Made by a program: the position numbers and the translations under genes | From: Thalassospira xianhensis MCCC 1A02616 | Lineage (GTDB): Bacteria > Pseudomonadota > Alphaproteobacteria > Rhodospirillales > Thalassospiraceae | Assembly (NCBI RefSeq): GCF_003326475.1 | Contig: NZ_JPWA01000019.1 | Location: forward strand, 28,522 to 92,521 | DNA: 64,000 bases | Direction: 5' to 3' | Shown: positions 8,761-17,436 of the stretch, piece after piece | Layout: each line of letters starts with the position of its first letter | Position numbering within the stretch: position 1 is the stretch's first letter | The notes under the pieces: generated by a model | Seen by the model: only the letters and a program-made list of their open reading frames with translations | Databases searched by the model: none | What the model was told of the DNA's origin: nothing

Positions 8761-10257
8761 ATGCTGACTGACCAAAGGGTTTCCAACCGTATTGCCATCA
8801 TTGATGTTGGCTCGAACTCGGTGCGTCTTGTTGTGTTTGATGGCATGACACGCGCCCCGGCCCCGATTTTCAACGAAAAGGTCATGTGCGGCCTGGGCCG
8901 CGACCCGGAAAATACCGGCCGTCTCAACCCCGAAGGCGTTGAAATGGCCACCGCCGCCCTGCGGCGTTTTGCCCGGCTGCTGCGTGCGATGAAGGTTACG
9001 CGTGTCGATATCCTCGCCACTGCCGCCGTCCGCGCGGCCAGCGACGGGAAGGCATTTTGTGATCGCGTCCATGCTGAAACCGGATTGACCGTCAAGGTGA
9101 TTGACGGGCTTGAAGAAGCGCGTCTTTCGGCCTTTGGCGTTATTTCCGGTGATCGCCGTGCAACCGGGATCATGGGTGATATCGGTGGTGGTTCGCTTGA
9201 ACTCGTCCTGCTTGAGGAAGGCGAGATCAAAAAAAGTGTCAGCGTTCCCCTGGGCGCCATGCGCCTGCATGCGGTGTTTGGTGCGGATCGGGCGCGGCTT
9301 GAGGCAGAAGTCAAAACCCATCTTGATACGGTCGACTGGCTGCATGAAGGTGCGGACAAGCCGCTGATTGCGGTTGGCGGTTCGTGGCGTTCGATTGCCA
9401 AGCTTTATATCGCGCAGGAAAACTATCCGATTTCGGTCGTGCATAATCTGACCATGCCACGTGCCGAAATCGCCGAACTGACGCATATCATATCCCAGCA
9501 AAGCCGTGTGTCGCTTGACAAGGTTGGCGGTGTTTCCAAACGCCGCATAGACAGCCTGCCGCATGCGGGCCTTGTCATGAACATGCTGCTTGAACGCATG
9601 CAGGCCAAGGAAGTCGTGTTTTCCAGTCACGGGCTGCGCGAAGGCTGGATGTATGAAGCCCTGCCCGAAGAATTGCGCGAACGCGACCCGCTGCTTGATG
9701 CCTGTCTCAGCTTTGCCGAAGACGGCGAACGTTTCCATCAGCACGGCGAGGAACTTTATCGTTGGTCAGCACCGATCTTCCGCGAACAGCCGGGAAATCT
9801 TGGCCGGTTGCGCCTTGCCGCCTGTATTATCGGCGATGTCGGCTGGAACGAACATCCCGATTACCGCGCGATCCAGAGCTATAACCGTATCCTGCATCAC
9901 CCCTATCTTGATCTGAACCATCATGACCGGGTGTTCCTCGCCTATACCATCGGCTCGCGCTATACCGGCAATTTCAAGGGTGACGAATCCAGTGACCGGC
10001 TGCTTGACGATGACACGCGCAGCATCGGTCGCCTTTACGGTCACGCCATCCGCCTTGGCCATACCCTTTCGGGCGGGGTCGAAGGCATCCTGCCGGGTAC
10101 GGCCCTTGTGCTTGAGGACAAGGTCCTCATTCTTCAACTGCACAAGGATTTCGCGGCCCTGAATGGTGAAGTCGTCGAACAGCGTTTATCAAAACTTGCC
10201 AAACTGATGGATTGTGAAAGCCAAGTCGTCATCGTCGATCAGCTTCCCCAGCCCTGA
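8761..10257 (+). CDS. ppx: Exopolyphosphatase / guanosine pentaphosphate phosphohydrolase family (Ppx/GppA)
   Basis: A 498-residue actin-fold phosphatase that releases phosphate from the ends of polyphosphate; some members also act on pppGpp. Signature segments are IAIIDVGSNSVRLVVFDG (about 12-28), ATAAVRAASDGKAF (about 86), MGDIGGGSLELVLL (about 140) and a C-terminal HD-like helical domain containing the HHPYLDLNHHDR segment. The ATG is used although the ribosome-binding site is poor, which fits translation after ppk. The pairing with ppk is widespread in proteobacteria and balances polyphosphate levels in phosphate starvation and stress. An imperfect hairpin follows. Confidence 0.92.
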   Translation: MLTDQRVSNRIAIIDVGSNSVRLVVFDGMTRAPAPIFNEKVMCGLGRDPENTGRLNPEGVEMATAALRRFARLLRAMKVTRVDILATAAVRAASDGKAFCDRVHAETGLTVKVIDGLEEARLSAFGVISGDRRATGIMGDIGGGSLELVLLEEGEIKKSVSVPLGAMRLHAVFGADRARLEAEVKTHLDTVDWLHEGADKPLIAVGGSWRSIAKLYIAQENYPISVVHNLTMPRAEIAELTHIISQQSRVSLDKVGGVSKRRIDSLPHAGLVMNMLLERMQAKEVVFSSHGLREGWMYEALPEELRERDPLLDACLSFAEDGERFHQHGEELYRWSAPIFREQPGNLGRLRLAACIIGDVGWNEHPDYRAIQSYNRILHHPYLDLNHHDRVFLAYTIGSRYTGNFKGDESSDRLLDDDTRSIGRLYGHAIRLGHTLSGGVEGILPGTALVLEDKVLILQLHKDFAALNGEVVEQRLSKLAKLMDCESQVVIVDQLPQP

Positions 10258-10268
10258 TCCAGTTTGTG

Positions 10269-10323
10269 TTCCGTCCTTTGACTGTTTTCCGGTTTATTTG
10301 TTTTTGAACCGGGAAAGACGGAA
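10269..10323 (+). repeat. Imperfect long hairpin after ppx
   Basis: Outer arms TTCCGTC (10269-10275) and GACGGAA (10317-10323) enclose inner arms CCGGTT (10289-10294) and AACCGG (10307-10312), with AT-rich loops. It lacks a clean U-tract after the stem, so it is a poor intrinsic terminator; it may protect the 3' end of the mRNA or be a DNA-binding site. Confidence 0.35.
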
Positions 10324-10452
10324 TGCTATGGTGGCCCTGCTTCCCGAAGCACCCCGTCCGCGGAAAGGGCTGCGCCTGGTCTTAGATGACATATGAACCA
10401 CACGGTTTCCTTGCCTGTCTGGCGGACACAGGCTTATGCACAGGGGAATCGT

Positions 10453-11697
10453 ATGTCTGCTTCACGCACATCGAAATCCAAAATCTTTGACGGTCGCCTT
10501 AACCTTGAGCAGCAGCGCAAACGCGCCAAGGAACTGCTGAAATCCGCCCGCAATAGGCAAGCCGATGCCCAAACCCGCATTGCGGCCCACCTGCCCGGTA
10601 AAAGCATTGATGACCTGCAACTGGCAGATAGCCAGCTTGTTATCGCGCGCGAAAACGGCTTTGCCAGTTGGCCCAAACTGAAATCCCATATCGACCGGAT
10701 TACCGAACATCAGCGCCAGATCACATCGGGGCATCTGCCAAAGCTCGACACCCCGGAAACCCTTCATCTGCGCTGTGGGTCGGACATCAGGCATGGCCTT
10801 GAACTGGCCGGTTTTGCCGGTGCCTTCATGGAATTTTCCGATCCGTTCTGTCAGGGACCGGTGCCCGATGTGCCCCTGCCCGACTTCATCGAAACGCGGG
10901 CGCGTTTTATCGCATCGTCCTATCGCATCGATTTTCCCGATGCGCTTTCGCGCCTGCAACGCGAATATGCCGGGCTGGCGACATTGGGCGATTATGATCA
11001 TGTCGTGCTGTGGTTTGAACATGACAGCTACGATCAGCTTATACTGGCCTTCCTGCTTGATTTCATCGCCACACTCCGCCCGCAAACTAGGCTTGACCTG
11101 ATTTGCGTTGATCGGGTGCCGGGGGTTGAGCGTTTCATCGGCCTTGGCCAACTGTCGCCCGAACTGCTGATCTGGTGCTGGGACAATGCCCGTGCGCCGG
11201 TTTCGGATGCCATGCTGGCCTTTGGTCAAAAAGTCTGGCCCGCGATCCGTGCCTCAAGCCCCGATGCGCTGCGCGCCGTCATTGATCACGGCCAATCGCC
11301 AATCCCCTGCATGATCGCAGCCCTTGATCGCCATCTGCGCGAACTGCCTGATCCCGAAAACGGTCTTGGCCTGACGCAACAGCTAACCCTGCAAATCATC
11401 CGGGATCATGGCCCGATCACGGCGGGTAAGGTCTTTGGCCATCTTATGCGAAGTTATGACCCGCTGCCGTTTCTGGGCGATCTGATGTTCTGGGACGTAC
11501 TTGTCGATATGGGCCGGACCGGATCGCCGCTTTTCACCTTCCCCGATGATTCGGCCCAAACCCCTTGGCCGGACCGCACCCTGTCGCTGACCGGGACCGG
11601 AAACGCGGTTCTTTCCGGCACCCGGAATTTCATGGAACTTTACACCGGCGAACGATGGGTTGGCGGTATCCGGATTACGGGAGCCGCGGCCGGTTAA
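10453..11697 (+). CDS. DUF1835-type protein of unknown function
   Basis: A 414-residue cytoplasmic protein. The start is the ATG of MSASRTSKSK, behind AGGGGA at six bases. The N-terminal 80 residues (LNLEQQRKRAKELLKSAR, then LADSQLVIARENGFASWPKLK) are a helical segment often found at the start of ankyrin-like and DUF proteins. The main part (about 105-225) resembles DUF1835, with the LHLRCGSDIRHGLELAGF and VLWFEHDSYDQLIL segments. No catalytic function is known to me for the family. It ends with its stop codon overlapping that of the converging LysR gene by four bases. It could be an independent transcription unit; 195 bases separate it from ppx. Confidence 0.6.
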   Translation: MSASRTSKSKIFDGRLNLEQQRKRAKELLKSARNRQADAQTRIAAHLPGKSIDDLQLADSQLVIARENGFASWPKLKSHIDRITEHQRQITSGHLPKLDTPETLHLRCGSDIRHGLELAGFAGAFMEFSDPFCQGPVPDVPLPDFIETRARFIASSYRIDFPDALSRLQREYAGLATLGDYDHVVLWFEHDSYDQLILAFLLDFIATLRPQTRLDLICVDRVPGVERFIGLGQLSPELLIWCWDNARAPVSDAMLAFGQKVWPAIRASSPDALRAVIDHGQSPIPCMIAALDRHLRELPDPENGLGLTQQLTLQIIRDHGPITAGKVFGHLMRSYDPLPFLGDLMFWDVLVDMGRTGSPLFTFPDDSAQTPWPDRTLSLTGTGNAVLSGTRNFMELYTGERWVGGIRITGAAAG

Positions 11698-12608
11698 ACC
11701 AGCTTTCGCGTCACCTTGAATATCTCGCCCCGCAGCCATTTGTGCGGGGCACTGGCGGCGTTGCGCACATGCCAGGACTGGGCGAAGCTGTATTCGGGGA
11801 AATCAAGCGGGAAGGTGCATTTGGCAAAGCCCGTCATCACGTCACGTTCAAGCCGCGAGGGCAGCGATGCGATCACGTCCGTCCCGCGGATCAGGCTGGC
11901 GATGCTGGCAAAGGTCGATGCCTGCAAAACCGTGCGGCGTTTGCGCCCGATGGCATCAAGCATCTCGTCCACCGCCGAATGCTCGTTATTGCCGATGATC
12001 ACGCGCGCATGGGGCACGGCGCAATATTGATCGAGCGTATCGGGTGGCACATCATGGCAATCCGCATCGTAAAAGCACGCCATATGTTCGCGAAACAGGG
12101 TCTGTTGCGCGATATCGCCGACATTTTCAGTCATATGCAAGCCAATCGCCAGATCAAGCTGACCGCTACGCAGCCGGTCGATCACGTTGGTATCGCCATG
12201 GATCGGCAATACCCGAAGCCGGATATCAGCGGCATATCCCCGGATGATGCGAAACAGTTCGGGCATGATCACCGCCACCTCGTAATCGTTGGTACCGATC
12301 ACAAAGCGGGCTGATTGCGCCGGATCGTTCGGATCAAAGGCATCAACACGCTTAAGATTGCGCAAATCCTGCAACAGGATGCGCACCCTCCCGGCCATTT
12401 CATCGGCATGGGCGGTTGGCGTAATCCCCCGCCCGGAGCGGACAAAAAGCGGATCGCCGACAATCTGGCGTAACCGGTCCAGCCCATGACTGACCGTCGG
12501 TTGCCCGACACCAAGGCGATTGGCAGCGGCTGTTACCGATCCTTCGTCATAGATCGTCAGGAAAAGCCGCAGCAAACGATAATCAAGGTCCAATTCATCG
12601 ATATTCAT
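11694..12608 (-). CDS. LysR-family transcriptional regulator
   Basis: A 304-residue LysR protein. The N-terminal winged HTH (about 10-65) contains YDEGSVTAAANRLGVGQPTVS and GDPLFVRSGRGITPT; the rest is a periplasmic-binding-like effector domain (about 95-300). The short variant and the RGI.PT pattern resemble the NodD/LinR-type group. It is transcribed away from an NmrA-type reductase gene, the usual arrangement for a LysR regulator and its target. A 16-bp perfect palindrome covers its own start codon and a T-N11-A-like site lies further into the intergenic region, suggesting autoregulation and control of the neighbour. The effector is unknown. Confidence 0.88.
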   Translation of the reverse strand: MNIDELDLDYRLLRLFLTIYDEGSVTAAANRLGVGQPTVSHGLDRLRQIVGDPLFVRSGRGITPTAHADEMAGRVRILLQDLRNLKRVDAFDPNDPAQSARFVIGTNDYEVAVIMPELFRIIRGYAADIRLRVLPIHGDTNVIDRLRSGQLDLAIGLHMTENVGDIAQQTLFREHMACFYDADCHDVPPDTLDQYCAVPHARVIIGNNEHSAVDEMLDAIGRKRRTVLQASTFASIASLIRGTDVIASLPSRLERDVMTGFAKCTFPLDFPEYSFAQSWHVRNAASAPHKWLRGEIFKVTRKLV

Positions 12609-12617
12609 GCATGAATA
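12602..12617. promoter_or_regulatory. 16-bp perfect palindrome over the LysR start codon
   Basis: TATTCATGCATGAATA reads identically on both strands and includes the ATG of the LysR gene (12606-12608 on the minus strand). It is well placed to act as an autorepression site. Confidence 0.45.
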
Positions 12618-12626
12618 CTATCACCT

Positions 12627-12641
12627 TGATCGAATTGATCA
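12627..12641. promoter_or_regulatory. Candidate LysR-binding site
   Basis: Inverted repeat TGATC-N5-GATCA in the region between the divergent LysR and NmrA-type genes. LysR activators bind imperfect dyads of the T-N11-A kind at such positions. Sequence-based prediction only. Confidence 0.35.
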
Positions 12642-12713
12642 TATGGGAAATCCGGTGCAGTTTCATTCCATTGACGGGCCAACGCCCACCCCCGATTACC
12701 GGAGAATGAAACC

Positions 12714-13574
12714 ATGAAAATCCTCGTTACCGGCGCCACCGGCCAGCTCGGCAACCTTGTTATCAAACATCTGCTGACCCGCGTTTCCGCCGATCAGATC
12801 GCGGCAAGCGTACGTGATGTTGCCAAGGCGCGGGAAATTGCCGCCAAGGGCATTGATGTCCGCCATGGCGATTTTGATGATCTCGCCCTGATGACCAATG
12901 CCTTCAAGGGCATTGATATCGCGCTGATCATTTCGGGTGAAACCGATGTTGAAACCCGCATCAAACAGCACCGTACCGCAGTTGACGCCGCCAAGGCCGC
13001 CGGTGTCAGACATCTGGTCTATACCAGCTTTATCGATGCGCGCCCCGAAAGCCCGTTTACCTATGCCGCCATTCACGCGGACACGGAAAACCATATCAAG
13101 GCAAGCGGCCTTTCCTTTACGCTGCTGCGCAACAGCTTCTATACCGATCTTCTGATGGCGGGCGTTCCGCATGCGATTGAAACCGGTGATTTTGGTGCCC
13201 CTGCTGGCAATGGCAAGGTCAGCTACATTCCGCGTAACGACCTTGCCGAAGCCGCCGCCGTCGTCCTGGCCAATCCGGCTGATCACGTCAATCAGACCTA
13301 CGAGCTTTCCGGCACGCCCATCGGCTTTGCCGATATCGCGGCCATCATCGCCGACGCAACCGGCAAGGACATCCGTTATGTCGATCTGCCGCCCGAAGTC
13401 CATACCGGCATTCTGGCAAGCTTTGGCCTGCCCGACCATCTGGTCGAAGCTTTAAGCGGCATGTATGTCGGGACGCGCAATGGCGATTATGAACAAACCA
13501 GCGACGATTTCGCCAAGGTTGTTGGCCGCGCACCGCAAACCACCAAAGACTTCCTGACAGGAGCCCTGAAATGA
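12714..13574 (+). CDS. NmrA-family NAD(P)-binding protein, quinone reductase (QOR2/YtfG)-like
   Basis: A 286-residue atypical short-chain reductase. It begins with the dinucleotide-binding glycine motif GATGQLGN (residues 7-14) and continues with the NmrA-like Rossmann fold: HGDFDD, AAKAAGVRHLVYTS (about 90) and a YIPRNDLAEAAAVVL segment. It lacks the YxxxK pair of classical SDRs, as usual for NmrA proteins. Related YtfG/QOR2 enzymes reduce quinones with NADPH. The ATG follows CGGAGAATGAAACC, an adequate ribosome-binding site. The stop codon overlaps the start of the next gene (ATGA), so the two are co-translated. Probable target of the divergent LysR regulator. Confidence 0.85.
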   Translation: MKILVTGATGQLGNLVIKHLLTRVSADQIAASVRDVAKAREIAAKGIDVRHGDFDDLALMTNAFKGIDIALIISGETDVETRIKQHRTAVDAAKAAGVRHLVYTSFIDARPESPFTYAAIHADTENHIKASGLSFTLLRNSFYTDLLMAGVPHAIETGDFGAPAGNGKVSYIPRNDLAEAAAVVLANPADHVNQTYELSGTPIGFADIAAIIADATGKDIRYVDLPPEVHTGILASFGLPDHLVEALSGMYVGTRNGDYEQTSDDFAKVVGRAPQTTKDFLTGALK

Positions 13575-14032
13575 TCCGCGCCAAAGTCATGCTTTTCAGC
13601 ACCTTGGTCGCCAGCCTGATCGCAATCGGCTCCGCCCTGCCCGCCCATGCGGGCGAGGTCGAGGACCGCAATACCGCTAATGTCGTCGCGTTTTATGACA
13701 TGGTTTTCAATCAGCGCGATGTTAACGGTGCGATCACAAAATATATCGGTGATGAATATATCCAGCATAACCCGTTCGTCGCCGACGGCATCGACGGCTT
13801 TCGCGCAGGCATCACCGGCTGGCTGAATTCTGATCCCAAAATCCATGCCGAAATCGTCCGTACTGTTGCCGAGGGCAATCTGGTTGTCACCCATGTCAGA
13901 TCCACCTCGGCAGAAGGCGAAAGTGCGGTGATGGATATCTTCCGCCTTGATGATGCCGGCAAGATCATCGAACATTGGGACGTATCCCAGCCGGTCCCGG
14001 CCGAACAGGCGCATGACAACACCATGTTCTAA
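13571..14032 (+). CDS. SnoaL/NTF2-like protein with signal peptide
   Basis: A 153-residue exported protein. Residues 1-27 form a Sec signal peptide ending in PAHAG. The mature part has the cone-shaped NTF2/SnoaL-like pattern, with FYDMVFNQRDVNGAITKYIGDEYIQHNP and DIFRLDDAGKIIEHWDVSQPVP. This subfamily often occurs beside small-molecule oxidoreductases and is annotated as a SnoaL-like polyketide cyclase, but no specific reaction is established. Its ATGA overlap with the NmrA-type gene shows an operon; here a periplasmic protein is paired with a cytoplasmic reductase. Confidence 0.8.
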   Translation: MIRAKVMLFSTLVASLIAIGSALPAHAGEVEDRNTANVVAFYDMVFNQRDVNGAITKYIGDEYIQHNPFVADGIDGFRAGITGWLNSDPKIHAEIVRTVAEGNLVVTHVRSTSAEGESAVMDIFRLDDAGKIIEHWDVSQPVPAEQAHDNTMF

Positions 14033-14063
14033 AGCCGGACTTCCTGCCTTGTTGCAAAAACGA

Positions 14064-14091
14064 AAAACGGGCCAAAGCTGGCCCGTTTTTT
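14064..14091. terminator. Bidirectional intrinsic terminator
   Basis: AAAAACGGGCC and GGCCCGTTTTT form an 11-bp stem with a six-base loop and A/T tracts on both sides. It separates the converging SnoaL-like gene (plus) and rnd (minus). Confidence 0.9.
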
Positions 14092-14118
14092 CATGTTTTC
14101 AATCGGGTTGAGGGGAAA

Positions 14119-15288
14119 TCAGTCCCGCCCGTCAAGCTCGACAAAGGCGACTTCGCCGTTCTTGAGCTTGAGCCCGATCTGTCCGTGTTTGAGTTGCAGG
14201 GCATATTGCCCGAACAATTCACGCCGCCAGCCATGCATCGCCGGAACGTCGGCATTGTCATCGGCTGCGATATTCTGCAAATCGTCGCTGGATGCCACAA
14301 GGCGCTGGGCAACACCCTTTTCCTCGGAACACAGTTTCAGCAGCACCTTGAGCAGTTCCACCGTCGGGCCGATGCCCGATGGAAGGTCCGGGCGGAGTTT
14401 TGGCTGCGGCCAGTCTTCCTGCGGGCTATCAAGGGCGGCCTGGATGGCTTCGATGATCGCCTGGCCGGGTTTGCTGCTGCCGAAATTGCGACCGACACCG
14501 CGGGTCTTGTCGAGATCCTTGTCGGTCAATGGCTGCCGGGCGGCGATATCAAGCAGCGTATCATCGCGCAGAACGCGGTTTCGCGGCAGGTTCTTGCGCT
14601 GTGCCTCGGTCTCGCGCCATTCGCCAAGCGCGCGCGCCACCGCGAGGAATTTCGGGCTGTTGGACCGGGTTTTAAGCCGAAGCCAAGCTTCTTTGGGGTC
14701 AATCGAATAGATCGACGGATCGGTCAGGCGTTCCATTTCCTCGGCCAGCCAATAGGCACGGCCATTGGCTTCGAGCCGTTCGTGGAACGCCTCGTAGATC
14801 ACGCGCAGATGCGTCACATCCGACAGCGCATAGCTTAGCTGCTTGGTCGAAAGCGGACGGTGCGACCAGTCGGTAAAGCGCATCGATTTATCGATATTCT
14901 TGCGCACCACCTTGTTGACCAGCGTCTCGTAGCCGACCTGATCGCCATAGCCAAGCACCATCGCCGCCACCTGGGTATCAAATACCGGGTGCGGGACCTT
15001 GCCGCTGAGATGAACGAAAATCTCGATATCCTGACGGGCGGCGTGAAACACCTTGACCACGCTTTCGTCCTGCATCAGGTCGAACAGCGGGGCAAGGTCA
15101 ATGCCCTCGGCCAGCGGATCAACCGCCGCACCATTATCCGACGGTTCGGGACTTGCCAGCTGCACGAGGCAAAGCTGCGGCCAATAGGTCGAATCGCGCA
15201 TAAACTCGGTATCGACAGTGACATATTCGAACTGCCGGAGCTTTTCGCACAACGCGCGCAGTTCTTCTGTATTTGTAATTGGTTCCAT
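14119..15288 (-). CDS. rnd: Ribonuclease D
   Basis: A 389-residue 3'-5' exoribonuclease of the DEDD family, acting in tRNA 3' maturation. The exonuclease motifs are visible: Exo I FEYVTVDTEFMRDSTYWPQL (D27/E29), Exo II VFHAARQDIEIF (about 80-91), Exo III with YALSDVTHL (about 153-161). Two HRDC-like helical domains follow, the first around AVARALGEWRETEAQRKNLPRNRVLRDD. Length and order match bacterial RNase D. The ATG start is supported by the conserved N terminus MEPITNTEEL. It is monocistronic and ends at the bidirectional terminator. Confidence 0.95.
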   Translation of the reverse strand: MEPITNTEELRALCEKLRQFEYVTVDTEFMRDSTYWPQLCLVQLASPEPSDNGAAVDPLAEGIDLAPLFDLMQDESVVKVFHAARQDIEIFVHLSGKVPHPVFDTQVAAMVLGYGDQVGYETLVNKVVRKNIDKSMRFTDWSHRPLSTKQLSYALSDVTHLRVIYEAFHERLEANGRAYWLAEEMERLTDPSIYSIDPKEAWLRLKTRSNSPKFLAVARALGEWRETEAQRKNLPRNRVLRDDTLLDIAARQPLTDKDLDKTRGVGRNFGSSKPGQAIIEAIQAALDSPQEDWPQPKLRPDLPSGIGPTVELLKVLLKLCSEEKGVAQRLVASSDDLQNIAADDNADVPAMHGWRRELFGQYALQLKHGQIGLKLKNGEVAFVELDGRD

Positions 15289-15377
15289 AAACCTTGCTAT
15301 AACATTGCCGGGCGCGATCCGCCAGTAGCTTCAATATGGCAGCTATCATGCGTAAAAAGCACGGAAAACCCGCCGCC

Positions 15378-16466
15378 TTAGATGATTTCGTCCTCGTCAA
15401 GCAACGGATCGGATTGCAGATGGGTTTCGATGGCGTCCATGCGTTCCTGCAATTCGGATGACCGCTTGATCGCGGCCACATGGAAAAGCGCATCGCCCTG
15501 ATTGACGATCGGCAGATTGGTCCGCCCGATGATCAGTCCGGCATGTTTCGCCACAACCTCGGCATCGCGAAGACCGAACGGGTCGGAAACGGCAGCCACC
15601 ACATCGCCCTCGTTAACAAACTCGCCGGCGATCTTGAAGGTTCGCAAAATCCCGCCAACCGGTGCGCGCAGCCAGTGACTGCTGGATGATTTGAAGGGAG
15701 GGACTTTCGGGTCGCGGATCGAGCGGCCCGATGTCATGCCAAGCTTGCGCATCACGCGCAAGACACCCGAAACACCGGCCCGGATCGACATTTCATCAAA
15801 GCGGAGCCCCTCGCCCGCCTCATAGAGCAGGATCGGGACTTCGGCCTCTTTGCCAGCCTGGCGCAGTGACCCTTCACGCAGCGGACTGGTCAGGATGATT
15901 GGCGCACCAAAAGCCTCGGCATATTCCATGATGTCATGATCATCGTCATTGACCCTGATCTGGGGCAGGTTGACGCGGTTCACGGCTGCCGAATGAAGAT
16001 CGATGCCGAAATCGGATTTCTCGACAATCTCGGTCAGGAAAAGATGGGCAAGCTGCGCGGCAAGGGACCCCGCCGAATGACCGGGGAAGCACCGGTTAAG
16101 GTCGCGGCGGTCAGGCAGATAGCGTGTATGGTTCAGAAAGCCGAACGCATTGACCACCGGAACCGCCAGCAACGTGCCATGCATCCCACGAAGGGCGGGC
16201 GATTTAAGAACGCGGCGGATGACCTCCACCCCGACGATTTCATCGCCATGCACGGCACCACTGACGAACAGGACCGGGCCGGGCCGTTTGCCATGCACCA
16301 CATTGACCGTCAGATTGACCGGCGTGTGATTGGATAAAAGCGAGATCGGAATATCAACGATCTGGCGCGTCCCGGCGGGGACTGTCTTTCCGCCAATCTC
16401 GAAGTCCGGGGTCCTGGCTACCTTTGCCGATTTGGCTTTGGATACTTTTTTCCCGATCTCGTTCAC
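15378..16466 (-). CDS. Succinylglutamate desuccinylase/aspartoacylase-family protein in the rimK operon
   Basis: A 362-residue zinc carboxypeptidase-like protein. GAVHGDEIVG gives the first His/Glu metal ligands (about 90), RRDLNRCFPG the substrate arginine region, and DLHSAAVNRVNLP the third ligand (about 157). The C-terminal 100 residues add a beta/lipoyl-like lobe (WLRAPVGGILRTF, then GLRDAEVVAKHAGLIIG). The start is GTG behind GGGATAAACT, three bases after rimK. Family members remove acyl groups from Glu or Asp derivatives. Next to a protein-glutamate ligase it could trim or recycle glutamyl products, but this is inference from context. Confidence 0.85.
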   Translation of the reverse strand: MNEIGKKVSKAKSAKVARTPDFEIGGKTVPAGTRQIVDIPISLLSNHTPVNLTVNVVHGKRPGPVLFVSGAVHGDEIVGVEVIRRVLKSPALRGMHGTLLAVPVVNAFGFLNHTRYLPDRRDLNRCFPGHSAGSLAAQLAHLFLTEIVEKSDFGIDLHSAAVNRVNLPQIRVNDDDHDIMEYAEAFGAPIILTSPLREGSLRQAGKEAEVPILLYEAGEGLRFDEMSIRAGVSGVLRVMRKLGMTSGRSIRDPKVPPFKSSSSHWLRAPVGGILRTFKIAGEFVNEGDVVAAVSDPFGLRDAEVVAKHAGLIIGRTNLPIVNQGDALFHVAAIKRSSELQERMDAIETHLQSDPLLDEDEII

Positions 16467-16469
16467 AGT

Positions 16470-17375
16470 TTATCCCTTGCCTTTGGTCCGCACCTTACCG
16501 GGGCGGTAATCCTTTTCCATGAAATCGATAATCATCCCGGCAATGTCCTTGCCGGTTGCGCCTTCGATGCCTTCCAGACCGGGTGATGAATTGACTTCCA
16601 TCACCACCGGACCATGGTTGGAGCGAAGAATATCGACACCACAGACATTTAGCCCCATCGCCTTGGCGGCTTCAACTGCTGTTGCGCGTTCCTGCGGAGT
16701 AATACGCACGGACCGCGCCGAACCGCCGCGATGAATGTTGGACCGGAAATCGCCCTCTGCCCCCTTGCGTTCCATGCTGGCGACGACCTTGCCACCAATC
16801 ACAAAGCAGCGAATATCGGTATTGCCCGCTTCCTTGATGAATTCCTGCACCATGATATCGACATTGGCCCCACGGAAGGCCTCGATCACGGATTTGGCGG
16901 ATTTTTCGGTTTCGCCAAGAACCACGCCAATGCCCTGGGTGCCTTCCAGAAGCTTGATCACCACCGGGGCACCGCCAACGATGGAAAGAACCTCGTCGGT
17001 TTTTTTCGGATCATGGGCAAAGGCCGTAACCGGCAGGCCGACACCGCGCCGCGACAGGATTTGCAGGGAGCGCAGCTTGTCGCGCGACCGGCCAATCGCC
17101 ACGGATTCGTTTAATGGATAAACGCCCATCATTTCAAACTGGCGCAATACGGCCAGTCCGAAGAACGTCACCGAAACACCGATACGCGGGATCACCGCGT
17201 CATAGCCGCTCAGTTTCTGGCCGCCGTAATAAACTTCGGGCTTCAGGGACGTGATGTTCATCGTGACGCGCAGCGTGTTGATGACATCAATTTCGTGCCC
17301 GCGACTTTCGGCCGCCTCGACCAGCCGTTTGTGGGAGTACAGATTAGGATTGCGCGCAAGCATTGCGATTTTCAT
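16470..17375 (-). CDS. rimK: RimK-type ATP-grasp ligase (ribosomal protein S6 L-glutamate ligase)
   Basis: A 301-residue ATP-grasp enzyme. It starts [21 protein letters not shown], the characteristic RimK N terminus, and contains [19 protein letters not shown] (phosphate-binding loop), [19 protein letters not shown] and the metal-binding [14 protein letters not shown]. RimK adds glutamate residues to the C terminus of ribosomal protein S6 and can synthesise poly-alpha-glutamate. Gene order rimB-rimK-desuccinylase is tight except for a 61-base gap after rimB. In Pseudomonas, the rimABK operon alters the proteome through ribosome modification, with RimB affecting RimK activity. That supports the same role here. 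Confidence 0.9.
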   Translation of the reverse strand: MKIAMLARNPNLYSHKRLVEAAESRGHEIDVINTLRVTMNITSLKPEVYYGGQKLSGYDAVIPRIGVSVTFFGLAVLRQFEMMGVYPLNESVAIGRSRDKLRSLQILSRRGVGLPVTAFAHDPKKTDEVLSIVGGAPVVIKLLEGTQGIGVVLGETEKSAKSVIEAFRGANVDIMVQEFIKEAGNTDIRCFVIGGKVVASMERKGAEGDFRSNIHRGGSARSVRITPQERATAVEAAKAMGLNVCGVDILRSNHGPVVMEVNSSPGLEGIEGATGKDIAGMIIDFMEKDYRPGKVRTKGKG

Positions 17376-17436
17376 GCAATGGACTCCCGTGGTCGAGCGT
17401 TACTGAATGTGTCGAAGGTTCAACGACAGCGTCGGA

